Below are positions 1 through 8,335 of a DNA stretch of 64,000 nt, in pieces (the first letter of the stretch is position 1; every line of letters begins with the position of its first letter). The DNA is from Gilliamella intestini. Lineage in GTDB: Bacteria; Pseudomonadota; Gammaproteobacteria; Enterobacterales; Orbaceae. The DNA lies in assembly GCF_900094935.1 (NCBI RefSeq), contig NZ_FMBA01000001.1:1-64000 (forward strand), read 5' to 3'. The translations under genes and the position numbers were made by a program. Under the pieces are notes generated by a model. It searched no databases. It saw only the letters and a list, made by a program, of their open reading frames with translations, and was not told the DNA's origin.

Positions 1-306
1 TACACAGAAAGTCATCACACGCCATATCTGGGAAGTAGATAAAGAGAAAGCCAACGAGATTCGTTTAAGCCAGTGGGGTAAAAAAGTCTATGCTCGGCGA
101 AAACAGACTATAGACCGCAGGTTCAAATGCAGTGTTTATTGGCTGCAACGGCTCAAAATATCAAGAAAATAGCGATAAAGCTATTTTTGTTACGTTTTTT
201 TAAGCTATTTTTTAATTTATTTAATAAAATCCAAATTAAAAATCCTATTTATGGTTTAAATAAAAAAATAAACCCCGAATTATATCGAGGTTTGTCATCA
301 ATCTGA
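1..306 (+). pseudogene. IS1182-like transposase, C-terminal remnant with frame-disrupting deletion
   Basis: Reading from base 2, the first 40 or so codons resemble the C-terminal part of IS1182-family DDE transposases (HIWEVDKEKANEIRL, then GKKVYARRKQTIDR). The frame then runs into unrelated residues and stops at 170-172. From about base 118 a different frame carries the expected last part of the same family (QMQCLLAATAQNIKKIA) and stays open to a TGA at 304-306. The block normally lying between these parts (RSFADAK...GHRYARFRG-like) is missing, so an out-of-frame internal deletion is the simplest reading. The 5' part lies outside the window. The family assignment rests on remembered motifs. 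Confidence 0.7.
263..292 (-). terminator. Probable rho-independent terminator of asmA
   Basis: On the minus strand, AAACCTCGA and TCGGGGTTT form an imperfect hairpin around ATATAAT, followed by ATTTTTTT. It lies just past the asmA stop and would end the dcd-asmA transcript. Confidence 0.55.
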
Positions 307-331
307 GGTGAGTCAAACTCACCTTTTTATT
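307..331 (+). terminator. Hairpin with T-tract between transposase remnant and asmA
   Basis: GGTGAGT and ACTCACC form a 7-bp stem with a 3-nt loop, followed on the plus strand by TTTTTATT. It would stop transcripts leaving the transposase remnant before they run into asmA. Confidence 0.55.
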
Positions 332-332
332 G

Positions 333-2219
333 CTATTTTCTTAGCAACCCACCTAAGATATCGGCTGCTTTTGATTTAGATTTTGAATGATCTTTCGAAT
401 TATGATTGTCTAATTTGTCACGGAGTTTTTCTAAACGTTCTTGTAATTTATCACTTATAACATCGGTAAGTAATTTACTCATATCAATTTGGTAATGAAG
501 TTTAGTAAATTGACCATAAATACGTAGTGGTATTGTCAACTTTTGTAGTTTTGCAATCGTTTCATTTTTAGCGTTCCAACCACCTAACATTTTCAAGTTC
601 AAATTAATATCCAAATCTTGTTTTAAGATTCCAACTTGTCCTGAACCATTAATAACATCAAGTATTTCAGAATTAGCATTTAATGTTGAAAACTCCAAGT
701 TACCTTGTTTCAAATAGCCATTAACCGTAATTTTATGAAATTCGGTATATTTTTTTTGATTTTCTGGTGTTGTGGCTTCTTTAGAATATTTAGCTGCTGC
801 ATGTTGGATGATGCTTTGAATATTTAAATTATTGAGTCTTGCATTAGTCACAACAATAGCAAGATTACCTTTTAAGCTAGCTAAAAGTGTTGAACCAACT
901 AAACTATTACTTTCTAAATCCCCTGTAGCGTTAAATAAACCTTCAAGATCATGAGCTATATCTATTTGATTAAAAAATGAATTTAAATCAATATTAGTTA
1001 TTTTAGTATTAAGCTTCATTAGGGTATTTTTTTGTTTGCCATTTGCTAAACCTGTTGCAACTATACGACCTTTGGCAAAATCAAAACTAATATTTTTAAA
1101 TATTGCAATACCGTCATTATTAGTAATATCAACATCAATATTATTTAATCTTATTTTGTTAGCATTGAGCTGTTTAATACTTAACTTAGCTTTAGCATCA
1201 AAAGTATTTAAAAAACTTAATTCATTATTGGTTTTTGTGATATTTGATACCACCGGTGATGTTTGTTGAGTTGGTACCTTTTTATTTGATTTTTCATCTA
1301 TTTTTAAAAATGAATAAAGATCAATTTTATCTGAATTTACCTGAAAATCTATATATGGTTTACTGGCTAAATCAGCATTGATATAGCCAGTAAAATAATT
1401 TCCATTAACTGAAAAAGATAAATTTTGGCTTTTTAACGACCTTGCGGCCTGTTGATAGTTAAATACGCCATTTATATTGCCTTTAAGTTCTTTGGCCGAG
1501 TTAGCAATCCCTTTATATGTGAAATCAAACTTTTTTAAGTCAATTATTGCTTGTTCCGGAAATTGATTTAGATCGACATTAGCAAGTGCTATATATGATA
1601 AATTTTGTTGATTTTTATCTATATTACCACTTAAATTAATGGAAATATTTTTATTATTATTTTGTTCTATTATCAAATTAATATTTCTAAAATTAATTAA
1701 ATCGTTTTTATGTTTGAACACCACTGTACTATCAATAACTTCAAATTTATTTAAACTAAATTGCCAATTAGATGATTTTTTTGAATCTTTCGAGTTAGTT
1801 GATTCATTAGCAGCAGCGGTAGAATTAGATGGTGTTTTCACCTCATTTTTCGCAACAGATCCTTTACTTTCATCGGTAATGTTGATGATTGCTGATTTTA
1901 TAAATATGTTTTTAACTGATAATTTTTTTGAGAAAAGAGGAAGTAACTCAACATCAAGCCTCATATTATCTGCTGTTAAAATAGGTTTGGCGGCATCAGT
2001 CTCAGATAGTTTTACTGAATCGGTTAAAATACTCACTTGTGGCCATATATGCCAACGCAAATTACCATCAATAGATAATTCATAACCTGTTTTATCTTTC
2101 ACTGTATCTGAAATAAATCCGCGAAAGTTGTTAGGATCTACAAAAATAATAAGTGAAAAAATGCTAATTAAAATAGCTAGAATTAAGGTAAATAGAATAA
2201 TCAATATTTTTTTGATCAT
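333..2219 (-). CDS. asmA: AsmA family protein (outer-membrane biogenesis)
   Basis: Protein of 628 residues with one N-terminal membrane segment (about residues 4-26), followed by a long periplasmic beta-rich region typical of AsmA. A Ser/Asn/Lys-rich linker lies near residues 120-150, and the C-terminus ends in a highly charged Lys/Asp-rich tail. AsmA-family proteins are inner-membrane anchored and influence outer-membrane assembly, probably through lipid transport; the exact role is unresolved. The start ATG follows AAAGGAAC. It lies 33 bp downstream of dcd on the same strand, the E. coli dcd-asmA order, so the two are probably co-transcribed. Confidence 0.88.
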   Translation of the reverse strand: MIKKILIILFTLILAILISIFSLIIFVDPNNFRGFISDTVKDKTGYELSIDGNLRWHIWPQVSILTDSVKLSETDAAKPILTADNMRLDVELLPLFSKKLSVKNIFIKSAIINITDESKGSVAKNEVKTPSNSTAAANESTNSKDSKKSSNWQFSLNKFEVIDSTVVFKHKNDLINFRNINLIIEQNNNKNISINLSGNIDKNQQNLSYIALANVDLNQFPEQAIIDLKKFDFTYKGIANSAKELKGNINGVFNYQQAARSLKSQNLSFSVNGNYFTGYINADLASKPYIDFQVNSDKIDLYSFLKIDEKSNKKVPTQQTSPVVSNITKTNNELSFLNTFDAKAKLSIKQLNANKIRLNNIDVDITNNDGIAIFKNISFDFAKGRIVATGLANGKQKNTLMKLNTKITNIDLNSFFNQIDIAHDLEGLFNATGDLESNSLVGSTLLASLKGNLAIVVTNARLNNLNIQSIIQHAAAKYSKEATTPENQKKYTEFHKITVNGYLKQGNLEFSTLNANSEILDVINGSGQVGILKQDLDINLNLKMLGGWNAKNETIAKLQKLTIPLRIYGQFTKLHYQIDMSKLLTDVISDKLQERLEKLRDKLDNHNSKDHSKSKSKAADILGGLLRK

Positions 2220-2252
2220 ATTAAAGTTCCTTTATTAAGGCATATAAAATGC

Positions 2253-2834
2253 TTAGTCTTTATCAATACGACTGGCAACTGCTCCATGTTGGTCTTTATA
2301 TTTTGCATCTTGCCTTCGATTATATGGTCTTGCAGCAGATCCTGTTAGTGTTTCAAAACTGAGTGCTCCGATTGTCATGCCAGGTCTAAGTGCTAATGGA
2401 ATTTTTCCTGAATTGTAAAATTCTAACACAATCTGCCCCTGCCAACCAGGATCGATACGATGAGCTGTAACGTGAACCATAAGCCCTAGTCTGGCAAGCG
2501 ATGAACGGCCATCTAACCAACCAACCAAATCATCAGGAATAGTGACTGATTCTAATGTTACCGCTAATGCTAATTCACCAGGATGAAGGTAAAAGGCATC
2601 TCCTTCTGATAATACTATTTCTTCACTCATTACTCGTTCTAGCACTGCTGACACTTCTTCTTTAGGCCCACTTAAATCTATATAGGGCGTTGTATGTTCG
2701 CGAAAAGTTCGAAATTGATTGCTCAATCTAACATCAACCGTTGCACCATTGATACAACTTGCTGCGGGTTGTGGTATTATTTTTAATTTACCATTTTGTA
2801 AATATGCTTCGATATCTCTGTCACATAATCTCAT
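2253..2834 (-). CDS. dcd: dCTP deaminase
   Basis: Protein of 193 residues, the standard length of bacterial Dcd. It deaminates dCTP to dUTP, feeding dTMP synthesis through dUTPase. The family motif RSSLAR is at residues 110-115, and the catalytic glutamate falls at E138 in [13 protein letters not shown], the same number as in the E. coli enzyme. The C-terminal arm (about residues 165-193) that covers the active site in the trimer is present. A good ribosome site (AAGGATAA) precedes the ATG. First gene of a probable dcd-asmA unit. Confidence 0.96.
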   Translation of the reverse strand: MRLCDRDIEAYLQNGKLKIIPQPAASCINGATVDVRLSNQFRTFREHTTPYIDLSGPKEEVSAVLERVMSEEIVLSEGDAFYLHPGELALAVTLESVTIPDDLVGWLDGRSSLARLGLMVHVTAHRIDPGWQGQIVLEFYNSGKIPLALRPGMTIGALSFETLTGSAARPYNRRQDAKYKDQHGAVASRIDKD

Positions 2835-2905
2835 GAGTTATCCTTAATTCAAGCCTATATTACTTTATTCTAACAGTTTCTTTTAATGGCGTCGATGTTA
2901 GTTGT

Positions 2906-4003
2906 TTAAGGTTTTAGTACCCATGCACGTCCATAATGGTTATAGTATCCCGCTAATTTTCCTGGTTTATCACCAACTCCTAAATAAAGGTCAAAATGCT
3001 GACCTTTTATAGCTCCACCAACATCAAGAGCAACCATAAGTCGAGTTTCTCGTCTACCTCGATATTGGCCATCATCATCAAGAAGTGGTACATCAACTAA
3101 TACTACAGCTCCTATAGGAATTATAGACTTATCTGAAGCAACCGATGCGTTCGCCACTAAAGGTACTTCAGCAGCACCTATGACCTCGGCATTATATTGT
3201 GGTTCGAAAAAAACAAATGAACGGTTTTGAATTAATAAAGATTTAAGTTGTTCTTCTTTTTGATTTTCTGCCCAATCTTTAATTGATTGTATAGACATAT
3301 TTTCTTTTGTTATTTCACCTTGCTCAACTAATAATCTTCCTATACTTGAATAACTATGATTATTTTTACCTCCATAGCAAAAAAAGACTAAAGGTGAACC
3401 ATCTTCAAAATCAATATAAGCACTACCTTGCACTTCCATAATAAAGTTATCCATTAAAGAGTTACTATAAGCGATTTCAAGATCCTTTCCTGCTAATGCA
3501 CCATTATAAATTTGCTCACGATTGGGTAATTGCTCTCCACTACTAGTGGGCATTTTGTAGATAGGATATTTAAATTCTGCTGTTGGTTGATGTCTTGCTT
3601 TGATTATTGGCGTGTAATAACCCGTTAAATGTACATTACCGTATCCATCTTGTCCAACCATTTCATAACTATTAAGTCCAACTTTATAAAATTCATCAGT
3701 TTTTAAAGAATGATTAATCCATTCATTTATAGCTTTATATATATGTTCATTTTTACGATACAAAGCAGGAGATGACGATTTAATTTTTTCAACTTGAATA
3801 ATATAGTCTGATATATTGATGGGAGTATTTAATCGAGGATAATTTATATTAAGTGGTAAAGATAATTGCCCATCTTTATATTGCTGGCCTTGATTAGTTG
3901 GTTTATTTGAATTTTTTAGAATAGTTATTAAAAAAAATAAAATAAATAAAGCACATAAAATACATAAAAAATAAAAACAATAATAACGAATGTTTTGTTT
4001 CAT
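2906..4003 (-). CDS. mltA: Membrane-bound lytic murein transglycosylase A
   Basis: Protein of 365 residues. MltA cleaves the MurNAc-GlcNAc bond of peptidoglycan, producing 1,6-anhydro-muropeptides. The C-terminal 3D-type domain ends with DVGGAIKG, HFDLYLGVGD and YGRAWVLKP; D327 in DVGGAIKG corresponds to the catalytic aspartate of E. coli MltA. E. coli MltA is an outer-membrane lipoprotein. Here the N-terminus is a long hydrophobic stretch (about residues 8-29) with two cysteines but no convincing lipobox (the residues before each Cys are Phe-Leu and Ile-Leu). It may therefore be anchored in the inner membrane. Transcribed alone. Confidence 0.92.
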   Translation of the reverse strand: MKQNIRYYCFYFLCILCALFILFFLITILKNSNKPTNQGQQYKDGQLSLPLNINYPRLNTPINISDYIIQVEKIKSSSPALYRKNEHIYKAINEWINHSLKTDEFYKVGLNSYEMVGQDGYGNVHLTGYYTPIIKARHQPTAEFKYPIYKMPTSSGEQLPNREQIYNGALAGKDLEIAYSNSLMDNFIMEVQGSAYIDFEDGSPLVFFCYGGKNNHSYSSIGRLLVEQGEITKENMSIQSIKDWAENQKEEQLKSLLIQNRSFVFFEPQYNAEVIGAAEVPLVANASVASDKSIIPIGAVVLVDVPLLDDDGQYRGRRETRLMVALDVGGAIKGQHFDLYLGVGDKPGKLAGYYNHYGRAWVLKP

Positions 4004-4204
4004 CTGGGTAAATAATTATAATAAGTTAAAGAATATAGCTATTTATGCTACACAATTCTATTATAAGAAACTACCAATAAATATAATATAGTTATAAAAA
4101 TTTTTCATAACAATTAGGCTTGCGATTTTATTCTATAGACTTTATAGTCCTAAATTCTTATTTAGAAAATTGAAAATTTGTGAATATAAAAGGAAATAAT
4201 AGCG

Positions 4205-5578
4205 ATGAGCATTACATCCTCAAAGCATGATCTAAAGAGAAACCTTTCTAACCGTCATATTCAATTAATCGCAATTAGTGGAGCAATTGGTACTGGCTTA
4301 TTTATGGGGTCAGGAAAGACTATTAGCCTTGCCGGACCTTCTATTATTTTTGTCTATATGATTATTGGTTTTATCCTTTTTTTTGTTATGCGTGCAATGG
4401 GGGAAATTCTTCTTTCTAATTTGAAGTATAAGTCGTTTAGTGATTTTGCCAATGAGCTTTTAGGTCCTTGGGCTGGATTTTTTACAGGTTGGACTTATTG
4501 GTTTTGCTGGGTTGTTACAGGGATCGCCGACGTTGTTGCAATTGCTGGATATGCACAACATTGGTTTCCCGAGTTACAATCCTGGATACCAATGTTGTTG
4601 ACAGTTGTTTTATTATTAACTTTAAACTTATTAACAGTAAAAATGTTTGGTGAGACAGAGTTTTGGTTTTCAATGATTAAGATTGTTGCAATTTTAGCGC
4701 TCATTGGTATTGGACTAGTACTGATTTTAACTGCGTTTCATTCCGAGCAAACAAATACCACCGCTGCATTCTCTAATCTATGGAAATATGGTGGTTTTTT
4801 CCCTCATGGTACTATGGGTTTTTTTGCAGGATTCCAGATTGCTATTTTTGCTTTTGTGGGAATTGAATTAGTTGGTACAACGGCAGCTGAAACCGTTGAC
4901 CCAAGTAAAAACTTGCCTCGTGCTATTAATTCAGTACCTGCACGAATTATCTTTTTTTATGTTTTTGCTTTAATCATTATTATGAGTGTAACACCGTGGG
5001 GATTTATTTCGCCAAATAAAAGTCCTTTTGTTGAGTTATTTACCTTAATTGGTCTGCCTGCTGCAGCAAGCATCATTAATTTTGTCGTACTAACATCTGC
5101 AGCATCTTCAGCTAATAGTGGTATCTACTCAACAAGTAGAATGTTATTTGGACTAGCTAAAAAACAAGATGCTCCAGAACCCTTTGGTAAGTTATCAAGC
5201 CGTTCGGTGCCAGCAAATGGTTTATTATTTTCGTGTAGTTGTTTATTTAGCGGCGTTGTATTGATTTACTTAGTACCTAATGTAATGGAAGCTTTTACCA
5301 TAGTCACTACAATTTCAGCTATTTTATTTATGTTCATTTGGTCGATGATTCTTATTTCTTATATTGCTTATCGTCGTAAAAAAGATAATTTGCATCAGCA
5401 ATCTCAATTTAAAATGCCAGGTGGAATTTTGATGAGTTATGTTTGTTTAGTTTTTTTTGCTTTTATGATTGTGTTACTTAGTTTTGAGGCTGATACTCGT
5501 CAAGCGTTAGTGGCTACACCTATTTGGTTTATTATTTTAGGGATCAGTTATTATATTCGCTCTTTAAAACGTACTTAA
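4205..5578 (+). CDS. cycA: D-serine/D-alanine/glycine:H+ symporter
   Basis: Protein of 457 residues with about 12 membrane segments, in the amino acid-polyamine-organocation superfamily. It is near-identical in many stretches to E. coli CycA: NRHIQLIAISGAIGTGLFMG, SGKTISLAGPSIIFVYMI, GFFAGFQIAIFAFVGIELVG and TSAASSANSGIYSTSRMLFG. It imports glycine, D-alanine and D-serine (and L-alanine) across the inner membrane. The ATG follows AAAGGAAATAATAGCG. It is convergent with the TerC-family gene and separated from it by a small hairpin. Confidence 0.94.
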   Translation: MSITSSKHDLKRNLSNRHIQLIAISGAIGTGLFMGSGKTISLAGPSIIFVYMIIGFILFFVMRAMGEILLSNLKYKSFSDFANELLGPWAGFFTGWTYWFCWVVTGIADVVAIAGYAQHWFPELQSWIPMLLTVVLLLTLNLLTVKMFGETEFWFSMIKIVAILALIGIGLVLILTAFHSEQTNTTAAFSNLWKYGGFFPHGTMGFFAGFQIAIFAFVGIELVGTTAAETVDPSKNLPRAINSVPARIIFFYVFALIIIMSVTPWGFISPNKSPFVELFTLIGLPAAASIINFVVLTSAASSANSGIYSTSRMLFGLAKKQDAPEPFGKLSSRSVPANGLLFSCSCLFSGVVLIYLVPNVMEAFTIVTTISAILFMFIWSMILISYIAYRRKKDNLHQQSQFKMPGGILMSYVCLVFFAFMIVLLSFEADTRQALVATPIWFIILGISYYIRSLKRT

Positions 5579-5589
5579 CTCTAATAAAT

Positions 5590-5605
5590 GGCAGGGGGAC
5601 CTGCC
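5590..5605. terminator. Hairpin between convergent cycA and TerC-family gene
   Basis: GGCAGG and CCTGCC form a 6-bp stem around GGGA just after the cycA stop. The downstream T-tract is poor, so it is a weak terminator at best. Confidence 0.4.
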
Positions 5606-5627
5606 TATGATTTATATAACATTAATT

Positions 5628-6644
5628 TTAATCTTTTTCTGGCCAAATAATACTGGCAATGACACCTAAAGCAAGTATACCTAAAATGATATAAAGACTT
5701 GTAGTTGCATCTATATCAATACCATACCCAAATAGGTGATTACTTGCATTTAAAGCTAATTTTCCTGCAATAAAAAAAAGTAAACAGGTAACCGCTTTAC
5801 CAATGTGAACTAAATATTGCTTCATTGCTTGTAAAATAAAATACATTGTTCTAAGGCCTAAAATGGCAAAAATCATGGCACTATAAACGATTAACGGTTC
5901 TTGACTAACAGCGATCACAGCAGGAACTGAATCAAATGCAAACATGACATCACTAAGTTCAATTACAACAATACATAAAAATAGTGGTGTAGCATAAAAA
6001 AAACTTTTAGGTATTTTACCAACTAAATTACTATTTTCAGGTTTTGTAAGTTCTGCATCAAGTTGCTTTTGTGATAATAAAAAACGATGGCCAACAATTT
6101 TGGGATAAGATGGAAAAATACGTTTGGCGATGCGGAAAGCAAAGTGATTTGAGTAATCTTTTATATTTTGTTCATTGTCTTGATTTCTCAACATCATTAC
6201 TCCTGTGCAAGCAACCAAAATTGAAAACACAAATTCCATCCAAGGACCTAAATATAGCAATCCTGTACCAAGGATAACAAATATGGCACGAAATATAATA
6301 GCACCAATAACTCCCCAATAAAGTAATCGATGACGATAATTATTTGGTACTGAAAACCATGAAAAAATAGCCATAATTACAAACAAATTATCGACTGATA
6401 AAGCTTTCTCAAGAACGTAACCAGTAATAAATAAACTAGCCACCTCTCGGCCATGATGGATGTATAAAAATAGAGCAAATGCTAATGCAACTATTACCCA
6501 AAATACTGACCAGATAATAGCATTGTTTAAACTGATAGATTTATCGCTATGATGGGCATATAAATCAATAATAATTGCAGCCAAGGCTAGTCCAATAAAT
6601 ACCAACATCGTTTCTATTGGAAAACCTAATGAATGTTGAATCAT
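5628..6644 (-). CDS. TerC/Alx family integral membrane protein
   Basis: Protein of 338 residues with about 9 membrane segments. The TerC-family acidic motifs EKALSVDNLFV and ELSDVMFAFDSVPAV are both present. The closest enteric relative is Alx, a pH-responsive protein implicated in manganese export; the metal here is inferred from the family. I place the start at the ATG at 6644 (MIQHSLGF) because an AGG lies about 10 nt upstream; the frame extends to a TTG at 6665, which lacks a better ribosome site. No alx-type riboswitch was recognised upstream. Confidence 0.85.
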   Translation of the reverse strand: MIQHSLGFPIETMLVFIGLALAAIIIDLYAHHSDKSISLNNAIIWSVFWVIVALAFALFLYIHHGREVASLFITGYVLEKALSVDNLFVIMAIFSWFSVPNNYRHRLLYWGVIGAIIFRAIFVILGTGLLYLGPWMEFVFSILVACTGVMMLRNQDNEQNIKDYSNHFAFRIAKRIFPSYPKIVGHRFLLSQKQLDAELTKPENSNLVGKIPKSFFYATPLFLCIVVIELSDVMFAFDSVPAVIAVSQEPLIVYSAMIFAILGLRTMYFILQAMKQYLVHIGKAVTCLLFFIAGKLALNASNHLFGYGIDIDATTSLYIILGILALGVIASIIWPEKD

Positions 6645-6825
6645 AATTATATTACCTAGTTTCAAAAGTTATATGGGGTTAATTTTGCTTTTTGTTATGT
6701 TGCATTTTTCAATCGTACATAATTATAAAAGTGCTTGAGTATATATTGCTAGCTAAATCAAAAAAAGTTATATTTGCAACTCATATTTAACTGTTTTTAT
6801 TTAATAACATTTTGAGCCAATATTC

Positions 6826-8262
6826 ATGATAAAATTCAAGGTAATTATTTTTTTCCTTTTCTCTTTTTTTTCTGGATTATTAAATGCACAACCAGTAGAA
6901 CCTTATCTATCTTCTTTACCTAAAGGAAGTGATTTATCAATTTTGGTTCAATCGGTGGGGACTAAACCTAAGACAATAGCAAAATATAAAAGTGATCAAT
7001 TTAAACAACCAGCAAGTACTCAAAAGCTCATAACTGCTTTAGCCGCTCAACTTGAGCTAGGCAGTGATTTTCGATTTATAACTCGTATACAAACCAATGG
7101 TTCAATAAGTAAAAAGCAGTTAAATGGTGATCTAATTATTCAATTAAGTGGTGATCCAACGTTTACTCGAGCTCAATTAAAAAATATGATTGCTACTTTA
7201 CGTCAGAAAGGTATTGAAAAAATTGTAGGAAATATAATTTTAGATACTTCAATTTTTACAAGCCATGACAAAGCTCAAGGGTGGTCATGGAATAATTTAA
7301 CAGCTTGTTATAATGCCTCTCCATCGGCAGCAATTATTGATGATAACTGTTTTTATGCAACAGTGACACCAGGTAAAGTAGGCGAAAAGGCCTCTATTTC
7401 TGGACCGACTAATATTCCAGTTGTAGTTATAGGTAGTGTAAAAACTATTGCAAAAAATAGCAAAGATATCAATGATAGGTATTGTGAATTAGATGTTACT
7501 TATTCATATAAAAATCGATATTATCTATCAGGCTGTATTGACGCAGGTTCAGATAAAATACCATTAAAATTTGCGGTGGTTGATGGTGTTGAGTATTTTT
7601 CTACTATTTTAAAAAATGAACTTAAATTACAAAAGATAACTTACACAGGATCGAGCATTGAAATCAATCAAAGGACTAACTCAAAGTTAACTTTATTAGC
7701 ATCTAATCAATCAGCGCCACTTTCTGATTTATTAACTGTAATGCTCAAAAAATCAAAGAATCTGTATGCCGATGTTATTTTTAGAACTTTAGGTGCACAT
7801 TATTATAATGTCCAAGGTACATGGCGTAATGGTGGTGATGCAGTTAAACAAATTTTACGCAAAAAAGCAGGTATTGATCTTGAAAACTTAGTGATTGCTG
7901 ATGGTTCTGGTTTATCTCGATTAAACTTGGTAAGTGCAGACAAATTAATGGAAGTTTTACAATATATTGCAGCCCATGATGAACAATTAAGAATTATTGA
8001 GAAACTACCAATTGCTGGGGTTGATGGAACTTTACAAAATCGCAAGAGTTTTAACCAAGCACCTTTTAAGGATTCGATACGTGCTAAAACTGGTTATATT
8101 CAAGGATGCTATAATTTAGCTGGATTTATACAAAAATCTGATGGTAAATATATGGCTTTTGTGCAGTTATTATCAGGTTACCATGCGGATAATCAAAGCG
8201 GTTCTAAAAATAGTGCAATTATGCGCTTTGAATCAGAGTTTTATAAAAAATTTATTAACTGA
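6826..8262 (+). CDS. dacB: D-alanyl-D-alanine carboxypeptidase/endopeptidase (PBP4)
   Basis: Protein of 478 residues with an N-terminal signal peptide (about residues 1-21, ending LLNAQ). It belongs to the S13 penicillin-binding proteins, which trim and cleave peptidoglycan cross-links in the periplasm. All three active-site motifs are present: S64-T-Q-K67, S310-K-N312 and K421-T-G423. The extra domains between the first two motifs (about residues 90-300) are typical of DacB and contain several cysteines. Transcribed alone and convergent with the ABC exporter. Confidence 0.94.
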   Translation: MIKFKVIIFFLFSFFSGLLNAQPVEPYLSSLPKGSDLSILVQSVGTKPKTIAKYKSDQFKQPASTQKLITALAAQLELGSDFRFITRIQTNGSISKKQLNGDLIIQLSGDPTFTRAQLKNMIATLRQKGIEKIVGNIILDTSIFTSHDKAQGWSWNNLTACYNASPSAAIIDDNCFYATVTPGKVGEKASISGPTNIPVVVIGSVKTIAKNSKDINDRYCELDVTYSYKNRYYLSGCIDAGSDKIPLKFAVVDGVEYFSTILKNELKLQKITYTGSSIEINQRTNSKLTLLASNQSAPLSDLLTVMLKKSKNLYADVIFRTLGAHYYNVQGTWRNGGDAVKQILRKKAGIDLENLVIADGSGLSRLNLVSADKLMEVLQYIAAHDEQLRIIEKLPIAGVDGTLQNRKSFNQAPFKDSIRAKTGYIQGCYNLAGFIQKSDGKYMAFVQLLSGYHADNQSGSKNSAIMRFESEFYKKFIN

Positions 8263-8270
8263 TTGGTGAA

Positions 8271-8320
8271 AGGACACATAGTTGTTATATGAAAATAACA
8301 ATGTGTCCTAATTTATTTGT
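8271..8320. terminator. Terminator hairpin between convergent dacB and ABC exporter
   Basis: AGGACACA (8271-8278) pairs with TGTGTCCT (8302-8309), continued inward by TTGTTAT/ATAACAA after a short bulge. AATTTATTTG follows. It sits between the two converging stops and probably serves dacB. Confidence 0.6.
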
Positions 8321-8335
8321 TAGTAAAGTATAAAA

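Noticed and set aside
1639-2085. Plus-strand 148-codon frame inside asmA
   Set aside because: Antisense shadow of asmA in low-complexity sequence.
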